Shown here piece after piece: positions 47,564 to 57,410 of a stretch of DNA of 64,000 bases. The stretch lies in assembly GCF_024628865.1 (NCBI RefSeq), contig NZ_CP102384.1, positions 879,001 through 943,000 on the forward strand, written 5' to 3'. Position 1 is the first letter of the stretch, and each line of letters opens with the position of its first letter. The position numbers and the translations under genes are program-made. Source of the stretch: Sphingopyxis sp. DBS4. GTDB lineage: Bacteria; Pseudomonadota; Alphaproteobacteria; Sphingomonadales; Sphingomonadaceae. The notes beneath the pieces were generated by a model. The model worked only from the letters and a program-made list of their open reading frames with translations. It was not told the origin of the DNA and made no database searches.

Positions 47564-48034
47564 TCAAAGCATCCCGAGTTCGAGCCGGGCCTCGTCGCTC
47601 ATATTCTGCGGCGACCACGGCGGGTCCCAGACCAGATTGACCTCGGCATCGCCCACGCCAGGCACCGCGCCGACGCGTAATTCAACCTCGCCCGGCATCG
47701 ATTCGGCGACCGGGCAATGCGGGGTCGTCAGCGTCATGGTGATCAGCACATGTCCCTCGTCGATCTCGACATTATAGATGAGGCCGAGGTCATAGATGTT
47801 CACCGGGATTTCGGGGTCGTAGATGTCCTTGAGCGCCCCCACGACGGCTTCGTAGAGGTCGCCGCCGACCGCGCTCGGATCCTCGGCGACCGGTTTGGCG
47901 GCGAGAAAACCTTCCAGATAATCGCGCTTGCGCTCCAGCTTCGCCGCAGGGGGCTCGGCGTCCTCGACGCGCGCCCTGGGCGGCGCCTCGACGCTTTCCA
48001 CTTCCTCGATTCTGATCGTCCGCTCGTCGCTCAT
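47564..48034 (-). CDS. SUF-associated DUF59/MIP18-type protein
   Basis: The 156-residue product has an acidic N-terminus (about 1-50), then a DUF59 domain (DLYEAVVGALKDIYDPEIPV, YDLGLIYNVEI, TMTLTTPHCPVAESMP with the conserved Cys). It belongs to the SufT-like group that helps Fe-S maturation. Its start overlaps the sufS stop by 4 bp (ATGA). The context in the suf operon confirms the role. Confidence 0.88.
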   Translation of the reverse strand: MSDERTIRIEEVESVEAPPRARVEDAEPPAAKLERKRDYLEGFLAAKPVAEDPSAVGGDLYEAVVGALKDIYDPEIPVNIYDLGLIYNVEIDEGHVLITMTLTTPHCPVAESMPGEVELRVGAVPGVGDAEVNLVWDPPWSPQNMSDEARLELGML

Positions 48035-49239
48035 CCGAAAATCCTTTCGACGCGGGCGAGGCCGTCGACCAGCGCCGCCACATCGTCGTCGTTGCTGTAA
48101 AGTCCAAAGCTGGCGCGCGCGGTCGCCGGCACTCCGAGGTGCGCCATCAGCGGCTGCGCGCAATGATGCCCGGCGCGGATCGCGACCCCGCTTTCGTCGA
48201 GGATCGTGCCGATGTCGTGCGGGTGGACCCCCGCCATCGCAAAGCTGACGATCCCGGCGCTGTCCTCGGGGCCGAACAGGGTAATGCTGTTCTTGCGCGC
48301 GAGCTGTTCGCGCAACGAGCCGACGAGCGCACACTCGTGCGCATGAATGGCCTCGACGCCCAGCGCTGAAACATAATCGGCCGCCGCCGCGAGCCCCAGC
48401 GCCTCGACGATCGCCGGGGTGCCGGCCTCGAAGCGGGTCGGGGCAGGGGCGTAGGTCGTCTTTTCGAACGTCACGCGGTCGATCATCGACCCGCCGCCCT
48501 GCCACGGCGCCAGCGCGTCGAGCTTGTCGCTCCACAAGACGCCGATGCCGGTGGGGCCATAGAGCTTGTGCCCCGAAAAGACATAATAGTCGCAGCCGAG
48601 CGCGGCGACGTTGACCGGCAGCCGCGGCACCGCCTGGCAGCCGTCGATCAGCAGCTCGGCGCCGACGCGGTGCGCGAGCTCCGCCGCGCGCGCGACGTCG
48701 AGCGGGCTGCCGAGCACGTTCGAGACATGCGCGAAGGCGACCATCGTGTGATCGCGCGTCAGCAGCTTTTCCGCCGCGCCCAGATCGATGCGGCCGTCCG
48801 CCGTCAGTGGGCAGACGTCGATTTGCCAGCCCGCGAGCTGCCACGGCACGATATTGCTGTGATGTTCGAGCGTCGAGAGCAGCACGCGACCCTTGCGCGG
48901 GTGGCTATAGGCGACGAGGTTGATCGCCTCGGTCGCACCGCGCACGAAGGTCACCTGCTCCTCGATCCCGCCGATGAACGCCGCGATCCGCCGCCGCGCC
49001 GCCTCATAGGCGAGCGTCATGTCGGCCGACCGCGCATAGACGCCGCGATGGACGGTCGCATAGTCGCGCCCCATCGCCAGCGTGCAGGCATCGATTACCG
49101 CCTGCGGCTTCTGCGCCGTCGCGGCGGTATCGAGATAATGCCAACCGGGGGTGAGGCCGGGGAACTCGGCCCTTATGTCCCCCTCCCGCTTGCGGGAGGG
49201 GTTAGGGGAGGGCATGTCCGTGGCTGCCGCGACGCTCAC
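48031..49239 (-). CDS. sufS: Cysteine desulfurase SufS
   Basis: SufS removes sulfur from cysteine with pyridoxal phosphate to feed cluster assembly. The 402-residue product has the PLP Lys in FSGHKLYGPTGIGVLW, the substrate Arg loop SGVAIRAGHHCAQPLM with the catalytic Cys, and typical GWHYLDTAATAQKP near the start. The GTG at 49239 overlaps the sufD stop by 4 bp (GTGA). Residues 8-22 (about [15 protein letters not shown]) are encoded by a C/G-rich palindromic repeat inserted in frame; an ATG at 49215 is a possible alternative start inside it. Confidence 0.93.
   Translation of the reverse strand: MSVAAATDMPSPNPSRKREGDIRAEFPGLTPGWHYLDTAATAQKPQAVIDACTLAMGRDYATVHRGVYARSADMTLAYEAARRRIAAFIGGIEEQVTFVRGATEAINLVAYSHPRKGRVLLSTLEHHSNIVPWQLAGWQIDVCPLTADGRIDLGAAEKLLTRDHTMVAFAHVSNVLGSPLDVARAAELAHRVGAELLIDGCQAVPRLPVNVAALGCDYYVFSGHKLYGPTGIGVLWSDKLDALAPWQGGGSMIDRVTFEKTTYAPAPTRFEAGTPAIVEALGLAAAADYVSALGVEAIHAHECALVGSLREQLARKNSITLFGPEDSAGIVSFAMAGVHPHDIGTILDESGVAIRAGHHCAQPLMAHLGVPATARASFGLYSNDDDVAALVDGLARVERIFG
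49182..49215. repeat. CCCTCCCG-type palindrome inside the sufS 5' end
   Basis: The hairpin CCCTCCCGCTTGCGGGAGGG followed by a purine-rich tail (TTAGGGGAGGG) lies in the coding frame of sufS. The same element, in pair form, is at 52671-52766. Confidence 0.8.
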
Positions 49240-49967
49240 ACCAATTCTCCCAGCTTCGCCAGCGCCAGTTCCTGCAACCGTGCCTCGTCCTCCGCCCCGT
49301 CGAACACGCCGGCGACGAACGCCTGCAGCAAGATCTTCTTCGCCTCGGCGGGCGGCATCCCGCGCGACTGGAGGTAGAAGAGCGCTTCCGCATCGAGCTC
49401 GCCGATCGCGCAGCCGTGCGCGCATTTGACGTCGTCGGCGAAGATTTCGAGTTCGGGCTTGGCGTTGGCGGTCGCGCTGCGCGTCAGCAGCATCGCCTTC
49501 ACATCCTGCGCGCTGTCGGTCTGCTGCGCCCCGCGCGCGACCGCGACCTTGCCGAGATAGGTGCCCGTCGCGGTCCCCGCCAGCACCGAGCGCACCACCT
49601 GCCGCGAGGTCGCGCCGGGCTCGGCGTGGGTGACGGTGGTGACGATCTCGAGCGTCTGTTCCCCCCCGCCGATCTGCACCGCGCCGAGCGTGAAATCAGC
49701 GCCCTCATGGAGGGTGACGTTCATCTCGATGCGCCCGTAGGCGCCGCCGATGTTCAGCACATGCAGTTTGGCAACCGCACCCTTGCCAAGGGTGAGGTTG
49801 ATCTGGCGGATGTCGCCAAGGTCCTGCACGATCGCGCGCGCAAAGCTGCCGCCTGCGGGCACCATGATGCTTTCGGGCGCGGGTAGCGGCCAGAGGCGCG
49901 CCAGCGCCTCCATATCGCTATACCGCCACGCCTCGTCGCGGCGTGTAGGGAGAGTCGCTGCGCTCAC
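49236..49967 (-). CDS. sufD: SufD, Fe-S scaffold subunit
   Basis: The 243-residue protein is a short SufD with an N-terminal RRDEAWRYSDMEALARL segment and the beta-helix core, ending with the family's conserved C-terminus (DDVKCAHGCAIGELDAEALFYLQSRG). It forms the SufBC2D scaffold complex with SufB and SufC. It is shorter than the E. coli protein (about 420), as is common in alphaproteobacteria. The 112-bp gap to sufC holds an inverted repeat. Confidence 0.92.
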   Translation of the reverse strand: MSAATLPTRRDEAWRYSDMEALARLWPLPAPESIMVPAGGSFARAIVQDLGDIRQINLTLGKGAVAKLHVLNIGGAYGRIEMNVTLHEGADFTLGAVQIGGGEQTLEIVTTVTHAEPGATSRQVVRSVLAGTATGTYLGKVAVARGAQQTDSAQDVKAMLLTRSATANAKPELEIFADDVKCAHGCAIGELDAEALFYLQSRGMPPAEAKKILLQAFVAGVFDGAEDEARLQELALAKLGELV

Positions 49968-49976
49968 GGCCTGCTC

Positions 49977-50046
49977 CTCTCCGCGTCTCCGCGTCTGCGC
50001 GTGAACAATATGAAGGATTCACGCGGAGACGCGGAGACGCGGAGAA
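49977..50046. repeat. Long inverted repeat in the sufC-sufD gap
   Basis: CTCCGCGTCTCCGCGTCTGC... and its inverted partner ...GCGGAGACGCGGAGACGCGGAG pair over about 25 bp each, with a 12-nt AT-richer spacer. It is built of short CGCGGAGA units. It lies within the operon between sufC and sufD and may alter their relative expression. Confidence 0.8.
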
Positions 50047-50079
50047 AAGAAGAGATTGCGCCTGCGGCGCGAAAGCGGG

Positions 50080-50898
50080 TCACGCCACCACCTCCGCATA
50101 GCCATGTTCTTCGAGTTCGCGCGCCAGTTCGGGTCCGCCCGACTTGACGATGCGCCCGGCGGCGAGGACGTGGACGAAATCGGGCTGCACATAATCGAGC
50201 AGCCGCTGATAGTGGGTGATCAGCAGCACCGCCTTGTCGGGGCGCCGCATGATCGCGTTGATCCCGTCGCCGACGATGCGCAGCGCGTCGATGTCCAGCC
50301 CCGAGTCCGTTTCGTCGAGGATCGCGAGCTTCGGATCGAGGATGCCCATCTGCACCATCTCGTTGCGCTTCTTCTCACCGCCCGAAAAGCCGACGTTCAC
50401 CGGGCGCTTGAGCATATCCATGTCGAGCTTGAGCAGCCCCGCCTTCTCGCGCGCGAGCTTCAGGAAATCGCCGCCCGACAGCGGCTCCTCACCGCGCGCC
50501 TTGCGCTGGGCGTTGAGGCTTTCGCGCAGGAACTGGACGTTCGAGACGCCGGGAATTTCGACCGGATATTGGAAGCCGAGGAACAGCCCCGCCGCGGCGC
50601 GCTCGTGCGGATCGAGGGCGAGCAGGTCGAGCGTTTCGGTGGTCCCCGTACCCCGGACAAAATCTGAACCGACTTCGTCGGAACCAGCGCCGGGGAACAT
50701 GACATCGGGCATGAAACTCACCGACCCCTCGGTAACTTCATACCCCGGCCGACCGCCGAGCACATAGGACAGCGTCGACTTGCCCGCGCCGTTCGGCCCC
50801 ATGATCGCGTGGATTTCGCCCGCATTGATGGCGAGCGAAAGGCCTCTCAGGATCGGCTTGTCGGCGACGGTGGCGTGGAGGTTTTCAATTTTGAGCAT
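50080..50898 (-). CDS. sufC: SufC, ABC-type ATPase of the Suf scaffold, with an insertion
   Basis: SufC drives cluster formation on SufBCD by ATP hydrolysis. The 272-residue protein has Walker A GPNGAGKST, signature NVGFSGGEKKRNE, Walker B LAILDETDSGLD and switch His in LLITHYQRL. Residues about 63-90 (from SFMPDVMFPG to TGTTETL) form an extra segment of about 24 residues, absent from typical SufC of about 248. The DNA of this segment (about 50648-50697) is a nested palindrome. The rest of the motif set is intact, so the protein is probably functional. Confidence 0.93.
   Translation of the reverse strand: MLKIENLHATVADKPILRGLSLAINAGEIHAIMGPNGAGKSTLSYVLGGRPGYEVTEGSVSFMPDVMFPGAGSDEVGSDFVRGTGTTETLDLLALDPHERAAAGLFLGFQYPVEIPGVSNVQFLRESLNAQRKARGEEPLSGGDFLKLAREKAGLLKLDMDMLKRPVNVGFSGGEKKRNEMVQMGILDPKLAILDETDSGLDIDALRIVGDGINAIMRRPDKAVLLITHYQRLLDYVQPDFVHVLAAGRIVKSGGPELARELEEHGYAEVVA
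50648..50697. repeat. Nested palindrome inserted in frame into sufC
   Basis: CCCCGG (50651-50656) pairs with CCGGGG (50690-50695), and an inner CCGAC-TTC-GTCGG hairpin is at 50669-50681. It corresponds to the extra residues in SufC. It differs in sequence from the other hairpin families but lies in the same operon as two coding repeat insertions. Confidence 0.7.
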
Positions 50899-50899
50899 G

Positions 50900-51171
50900 T
50901 TACCGATTCTGAGAAAGAGCGTTGTTGAGGAAGAACATAATCATGAAGCAAAAGGCGAAAGCCACTATCGCCGCAACGGGCGTCCATACGATCATGTACA
51001 TAGCGATGACGCTTCCGAGCGTTACAAAGCGATAGATCATCCATAAGGCAAACATGATTGCGCCTGCGGCGATTGGACTGCGGTTCCGGACACCCCACCA
51101 CGCAAAGGCTAAACTAAACAGCCACAAGGAGGGGGCCAGAAGAAAGCCCGTGATCACTTGATTGATGTCGA

Positions 51172-51175
<4 letters not shown>
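50900..51175 (-). CDS. Small membrane protein inside the suf operon
   Basis: The 91-residue protein is mostly three hydrophobic segments ([52 protein letters not shown]). It starts inside the sufB stop (ATGA overlap) and ends 1 bp before the sufC start, so it is fully embedded in the operon. Its base composition is visibly lower in GC than the flanking suf genes, which suggests later insertion. No family was recognised. Confidence 0.7.
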
Positions 51176-52655
<1,480 letters not shown>

Positions 52656-52659
<4 letters not shown>

Positions 52660-53165
52660 GCTTCTATCCTCCCCTCCCGCTTGCGGGAGGGGTTGGGGGA
52701 GGGAATGTCGGCGGAAGCGGGGGTGGCAACAGGCCCTCCCCAAACCCCTCCCGCAAGCGGGAGGGGCTTAACGAGGCTCGCGAGGCTGATCCCATCCAGC
52801 GCCGCGCGGACCGCGCCGTTGACGACGCCCAGATGCGGCTGCACCTGACACGCGCCCTCGAAGCCGCAGTCGTGGCGTCCCTCGTCGCAGCAGGCGGTGA
52901 GCGCGATCGGTCCCTCGACCGCTTCGATGATGTCGGCGACGCTGATCGCCGCCGCGGGCCGGGCGAGGCGGATACCGCCGCCGCTGCCGCGCGAAGTGAC
53001 GAGCAGGCCGGCACGCGCGAGGCCGCTCACCAGCTTTTGCGCGGTGGGCCCCGGAATTCCCGTCTGTTCGGCGAGCATCCCGGCGCTGAGCGCCACCGAT
53101 CCGCACTGGCGCGCGGCGGCGCTCATCAGCACGACGGCATAATCGGCAAGGTTCGACAGGCGCAC
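52656..53165 (-). CDS. Rrf2/IscR-family regulator of the suf operon
   Basis: From the GTG at 53165, with a GAGG ribosome site before it, the product has 169 residues. It has the Rrf2 winged helix ([18 protein letters not shown], then [37 protein letters not shown]) and a cysteine cluster [19 protein letters not shown] near 91-109 expected to bind a [2Fe-2S] cluster. It likely represses or tunes suf according to Fe-S status. From about residue 133 the C-terminus is encoded by a palindromic repeat pair, giving an unusual Pro/Ser/Arg-rich tail that ends by overlapping sufB. Confidence 0.9.
52671..52766. repeat. CCCTCCCG-type inverted repeat pair overlapping the regulator's 3' end
   Basis: Two CCCTCCCGCTTGCGGGAGGG-type hairpins face each other with purine-rich inner arms (GGTTGGGGGAGGG and its complement CCCTCCCCAAACC), separated by a 19-nt spacer. 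It lies in the coding frame of the Rrf2-type gene and immediately before sufB. Confidence 0.85.
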
Positions 53166-53182
53166 GAAATCCTCGTTGGAAT

Positions 53183-53224
53183 TGCGAATGATTCTTAACT
53201 GGAGCGAATTACTCCACTTATATA
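53183..53224 (-). promoter_or_regulatory. Putative promoter/operator of the suf operon
   Basis: On the minus strand a TATATAAG-like -10 sequence (about 53217-53224) is followed by the palindrome TGGAG-TAATTCG-CTCCA (53200-53216), near where transcription should begin. A Fur-box-like TGCGAATGATTCTTA (plus strand, 53183-53197) follows. Either could bind the Rrf2 regulator or Fur/Irr. The assignment is by inspection only. Confidence 0.4.
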
Positions 53225-53271
53225 GGCGAGGGCTGCGCGCGGCGCAAGCAAGCGCGAATTGGGAGGTCCAA

Positions 53272-53310
53272 AGAAAAAGGCACCCGCCCGGCCGAGGCCG
53301 AACGAGTGCC
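53272..53310 (-). terminator. Rho-independent terminator, minus strand
   Basis: On the minus strand a hairpin GGCACTCGTTCGGCC...GGCGGGTGCC (53310-53279) is followed by TTTTT. It would end transcripts from the AraC gene (53460-54344) or a small RNA before the suf promoter. Confidence 0.65.
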
Positions 53311-53459
53311 GAGATGAAGGTCTCTGTCCTCGTCAGAGGAAGAGCTCTTCTGGGTCGCAAGCTCGAATTATGCCGACCGCGCGATTCGCGATTGGATGGA
53401 AACGCCAAATCGTCATCCGGCGCTATTTTCTTTCGTCCTGTCCCGGGACAGGTCGGGGA

Positions 53460-54344
53460 TCAGGTGTCCGAGACGAGCGGACTGACCTTGCCCGCCATCT
53501 GCTTGCGCCCCTTGGTCGTTGCTTCGGTATAAAGCGTCGGGCGGGCGAGCTGGCCCGGTGTCGCGCCTGCAAAGCGCTTCATTTCGCGGATCAGGTGCGA
53601 CTGGTCGTAAAAGGCGTCGCCGAGTTGCGCTTCCTCCAGGCATTCGCCGCGCGCGAGCGCGGAGGCTGCGCGCACCGCGCGATATTTGCGTGCCAGCATC
53701 CGCGGCGACAGGCCGTAATAATGTTTGGTCATCCGTTCGACCGAGCGGATCGACATGCCCGTCGCCTCGACGAGATCGGGAACCTGCGGCGATATCGATG
53801 CGGTCAGCCATTGGTCGACGGTGCGCGTGAACCACACCGGCGCCGGCTCGTTCTTCTTCAGGATCTCGCGGACGAAATTATTGGCGATCACCAGCCGCTC
53901 GGCGGTGTCGGCCGCGCCGATCAGCGTTTCGATCACCTCCTCGATCCAGTTTCCGAACAGGTCGGCGGCATCGATCGCGCGGTCGGTGAGCTTATCGGCA
54001 TGATCGCCCATCAGCGTCGCCCAGCCCGCGGGCATCATCCCGAAGCCATAGATGCGAAGCGGGCCGCGGCCGATCGCGCGCACGCTGCCGCTCGTGGGGC
54101 CGATGATCGTCGCGCGCCCGGCGGGAAAGCGATGGCCGTCGGGGAAGACATATTCGCCCTCGGCCGTGCTCATGATCCGGAATTGCGGGCGGTCGGCGCG
54201 CTCGGCCTCGTCGAACAACGGCATGTCGATCCGCACGAAGTAGAAGCTCGATACCATCTCCGCCAGATCGGGATCGGGCGGGAAATATTGGAGCTCGAAC
54301 GGCGCATCGCCCTCCGCGCCCGCTGGCGTAGCAGTTTCCGACAT
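53460..54344 (-). CDS. AraC family transcriptional regulator
   Basis: The 294-residue protein has an N-terminal DUF6597-like or similar sensing part (QYFPPDPDLAEMVSSFYFV, TSGSVRAIGRGPLRIYGFG) and a C-terminal AraC double helix-turn-helix (about 190-275: DLVEATGMSIRSVERMTKHY, AFYDQSHLIREMKRFAGATP). It is a DNA-binding regulator of unknown target. It stands alone; the terminator at 53272 lies 150 bp downstream and DUF885 is upstream in the same direction. Confidence 0.87.
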   Translation of the reverse strand: MSETATPAGAEGDAPFELQYFPPDPDLAEMVSSFYFVRIDMPLFDEAERADRPQFRIMSTAEGEYVFPDGHRFPAGRATIIGPTSGSVRAIGRGPLRIYGFGMMPAGWATLMGDHADKLTDRAIDAADLFGNWIEEVIETLIGAADTAERLVIANNFVREILKKNEPAPVWFTRTVDQWLTASISPQVPDLVEATGMSIRSVERMTKHYYGLSPRMLARKYRAVRAASALARGECLEEAQLGDAFYDQSHLIREMKRFAGATPGQLARPTLYTEATTKGRKQMAGKVSPLVSDT

Positions 54345-54435
54345 GACGAGACCGACCCCAGGCAGCTTTGTTGCCGCCTTTTTCTATCCGCCATAATTTT
54401 CCATTTACGGCGAGGCGTCAAGCCGCAATTCCGTG

Positions 54436-56268
54436 TCAGCCCTGCTTCTCGCTCGCGATCCAGGCATCGACCCGGCGCTCCAATATGTCGAGCGGCACCG
54501 GACCCGATTGCAGTACCGTGTCGTGGAAGGCGCGGATGTCGAAGCGGTCCCCGAGCGCGGTCTGCGCGCGGGTTCTGAGCTCCATGATCTTGAGCTTGCC
54601 GATCAGATAGGCCGTCGCCTGCCCGGGATAGACGATATAGCGTTCGATCGCTTTCTCGATGTCGCCTTGGGGGTTGGGGGTATTGTCCTTCAGATACTGG
54701 ATCGCCTGTTCGCGGCTCCAGCGCTTGTCGTGGATGCCGGTGTCGACGACGAGCCGGCACGCGCGCCACAGCTCCATCCCCAGCCGCCCGAAATCGCTGT
54801 AGGGATCGGTATAGGCGCCCATGTCCTTCGCCATCTCCTCCGAATAGAGGCCCCAGCCCTCGGTATAGGCGGTGAAGCCGCCAAAACGGCGGAAGGGCGG
54901 CAGGCCGGTGAGCTCGGTCTGCACCGCGCGCTGGAGGTGGTGGCCGGGAATGCCCTCATGATAGACCAGCGCCTCGAGCTCGATCTTCGACATGTCGCGC
55001 AGGTCATAGAGGTTCACATAATAGGTGCCGGGCCGCGACCCGTCGGGCGAGGGCGATTGATAAAAGGCCTTGCCCGCCGATTTCTCGCGGAATGCCTCGA
55101 CCGCCTTCACCTGCAAGGGCGCCTTCGGCAGCGTGTTGAAATAGGCGGGAAGCCGCGCCTCCATCGCCTTCACCTTCGCCGCGACGTCGGACAGATAGGC
55201 CTCGCGGGTCGTGTAATAATATTGCGGGCTAGTCCGCAGATGCTCGAAGAATTGCGGCAGCGCGCCCTTGAAGCCGACCTTTTTCATGATCGCTTCCATC
55301 TCGCCGTGAATGCGCGCGACTTCGGAAAGGCCGAGCGCGTGAATCTCGGCCGCGCTCATGTCGGTGGTCGTATAATTGGCGAGCAGCGCGGCGTAATAAT
55401 CCTTGCCGCCGGGCATCCGCCAGACGCCGTCCTCGGTCGGTGCGGCCGCCTGCTGGCGTTCCATCTCGGCGCGCAGCCGTTCATATGCAGGCCGCGCTGA
55501 ATTCTGCCACGCGCTTGTGGCATCCAGTATTAGGTTCAGCCGCATGTCGCGGGAGCGTCCGTCGTTGTCGGGTAGCAGTCGTCCGATCTTGGCATCAAAA
55601 TCATCGAGGATGGGGCCTCCCTTATCCTTGAGCAGGTTGTCGATATCGGAGATGACATAAGCATAAACCCACTTTGGCGGCGCATAGCCTTGCGCGGCGC
55701 GTTTCGCCGATTCCGCCGACAGCGCGTCGAGCAGCGGCCCGAGCCCGCGAATGCGTTCGATATAAGCCAAGGCTTCGTCGGCGTTGGCAATGCGGTGAAT
55801 GTTGATGAGGAAGGCGGGCAGCCGGCTCTGCGCGCCGTTCATCTGGTCGAAGATATAGTCGTGGTCGCGCCACGCGAAGAGCCGGTCGGCGCGCGCCGCC
55901 TGCGCGTTGAACAGCTCGAACGACAGCGCATCGTCGGCGGACAGTTTCGCCGGGTCGAAGCTCGCGCGCATCGCGTCGGCGCTCGCCTGCTGCAATTTGT
56001 GGCGCGCGACCGCAGCCTCGTCGCCAACATCGTCCCAGCGGCCATAATCGGCGTCGCGAATGCCGCGATAGGCCTTGCCCTGCGGGCTCAGCGAGAGTTG
56101 CGCATCGTCGTATTTCTGGAAGAAATCGCCGAGGCTGGCCCCCGCGGGCGGCTGGTCCGGCGCGGCCTCGGCGGCGGGCGTGACGACGCCGGGCTGCGCG
56201 GCACAGCCGGCCATGACGAGCGCCATCAGGCTGGCGGACAATGCGGCGATCAGGCGGCGGTGCGACAC
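54436..56268 (-). CDS. DUF885-family lipoprotein, putative zinc peptidase
   Basis: The GTG at 56268 follows GGGAGAAAATC, a good ribosome site, and opens a lipoprotein signal (LMALVMAGC). The 610-residue product matches DUF885, a thermolysin-related group, with the HExxH-like YHEGIPGHHLQ and later Glu in TAYTEGWGLYSEEM. Members are likely periplasmic metallopeptidases; the substrate is unknown. Longer in-frame starts up to 56352 lack the signal at the right place. It is divergent from pyrD with about 70 bp between. Confidence 0.87.
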   Translation of the reverse strand: MSHRRLIAALSASLMALVMAGCAAQPGVVTPAAEAAPDQPPAGASLGDFFQKYDDAQLSLSPQGKAYRGIRDADYGRWDDVGDEAAVARHKLQQASADAMRASFDPAKLSADDALSFELFNAQAARADRLFAWRDHDYIFDQMNGAQSRLPAFLINIHRIANADEALAYIERIRGLGPLLDALSAESAKRAAQGYAPPKWVYAYVISDIDNLLKDKGGPILDDFDAKIGRLLPDNDGRSRDMRLNLILDATSAWQNSARPAYERLRAEMERQQAAAPTEDGVWRMPGGKDYYAALLANYTTTDMSAAEIHALGLSEVARIHGEMEAIMKKVGFKGALPQFFEHLRTSPQYYYTTREAYLSDVAAKVKAMEARLPAYFNTLPKAPLQVKAVEAFREKSAGKAFYQSPSPDGSRPGTYYVNLYDLRDMSKIELEALVYHEGIPGHHLQRAVQTELTGLPPFRRFGGFTAYTEGWGLYSEEMAKDMGAYTDPYSDFGRLGMELWRACRLVVDTGIHDKRWSREQAIQYLKDNTPNPQGDIEKAIERYIVYPGQATAYLIGKLKIMELRTRAQTALGDRFDIRAFHDTVLQSGPVPLDILERRVDAWIASEKQG

Positions 56269-56336
56269 GATTTTCTCCCTGTTTTCCTGTGACGATGGAC
56301 TTGCCATAGGGGCCCCGCGCGCGCAATGGCGGGCCC

Positions 56337-57407
56337 ATGTCGCTCCTCGCATCCGCCGCCGACGCCGCCTATGCGCTCGTCCGCCCGCTCGTCCACGCCA
56401 CCGATGGCGAAGCGGCGCATAATCTGACGCTGAACGCGCTCCAGCCGTTACCGCGCGCGCGGCATGCGCTGACCAGTCCGGCGCTCGCGACCGACCTGGC
56501 CGGGCTGCATTTCCCGAATCCCGTCGGCCTCGCCCCGGGCTTCGACAAGGATGCGCGCGTCGCGCACGCGATGCCGCATTTCGGCTTCGGCTTCGTCGAG
56601 GTCGGGACGCTGACTCCGTTGCCGCAGGACGGCAATCCGCGCCCGCGCCTGTTCCGGCTGGTCGAGGATCACGCGGTGATCAACCGCATGGGCTTCAACA
56701 ACGGCGGGCAGGCGCGGGCGGCCGATCGCATTGCGTGCCTACGCCGTTACGGCCTGCCGGTGCCGCTCGGCATCAACATCGGCGCGAACAAGGACAGCGC
56801 CGACCGCATCGCCGACTATGCGAAGGGCACCGCCGCGATGGCGCCGCTCGCCGATTATCTGACGGTGAATATATCGTCGCCGAACACGCCCGGACTGCGC
56901 GCCTTGCAGGACAAGGGCGCGCTGGAGGCCTTGCTCGACGGCGTTGCGGCCGCGCAGCCGAAGGGCGGGGCAAAGCCGGTGTTCCTCAAGGTCGCGCCTG
57001 ACCTCGAACCCGCCGACATCGACGACATCGTCGCGGTTGCCTTCGCCAAGGGGCTCGCCGCGGTGATCGTGTCGAACACGACGATCGCGCGGCCGGCGCT
57101 TGCCTCGCGCCATGCCGGCGAGGCCGGCGGGCTGTCGGGCGCCCCGCTCGCCGAACTGGCGCTCCAGCGCGTCAGGGATTTTCGCGCTGCGAGCGGCGGC
57201 AAGCTGCCGCTGATCGCCGCGGGCGGGATCGGCTCGGCCGAGCAGGCGTGGGAGCGCATCCGTGCGGGCGCCAGCCTGATCCAGATCTATTCGGCGATGG
57301 TCTATGAAGGGCCGGGGCTCGCGGCGCGCATCGCGCGCGGGCTGGAAACGCTCGCCGCGCGCGACGGCTTTGCGCGGGTGAGCGATGCGGTGGGGGCAGG
57401 CGACTGA
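56337..57407 (+). CDS. pyrD: Dihydroorotate dehydrogenase (quinone), class 2
   Basis: PyrD oxidises dihydroorotate to orotate, passing electrons to quinone, in pyrimidine synthesis. The 356-residue protein has the class 2 N-terminal membrane-associated helix (about 1-40), PVGLAPGFDKDA, NRMGFNNGG, NISSPNTPGLR with the catalytic Ser region, and the FMN-phosphate site IAAGGIGSAEQAW. Length is normal. It is followed by a repeat-filled 165-bp gap and ggt. Confidence 0.96.
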   Translation: MSLLASAADAAYALVRPLVHATDGEAAHNLTLNALQPLPRARHALTSPALATDLAGLHFPNPVGLAPGFDKDARVAHAMPHFGFGFVEVGTLTPLPQDGNPRPRLFRLVEDHAVINRMGFNNGGQARAADRIACLRRYGLPVPLGINIGANKDSADRIADYAKGTAAMAPLADYLTVNISSPNTPGLRALQDKGALEALLDGVAAAQPKGGAKPVFLKVAPDLEPADIDDIVAVAFAKGLAAVIVSNTTIARPALASRHAGEAGGLSGAPLAELALQRVRDFRAASGGKLPLIAAGGIGSAEQAWERIRAGASLIQIYSAMVYEGPGLAARIARGLETLAARDGFARVSDAVGAGD

Positions 57408-57410
57408 TTT

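Noticed and set aside
53314..53532. Short plus-strand frame starting MKVSVLVRGRALLG
   Set aside because: No ribosome site and it overlaps the AraC gene end; the region is better read as a terminator and leader.
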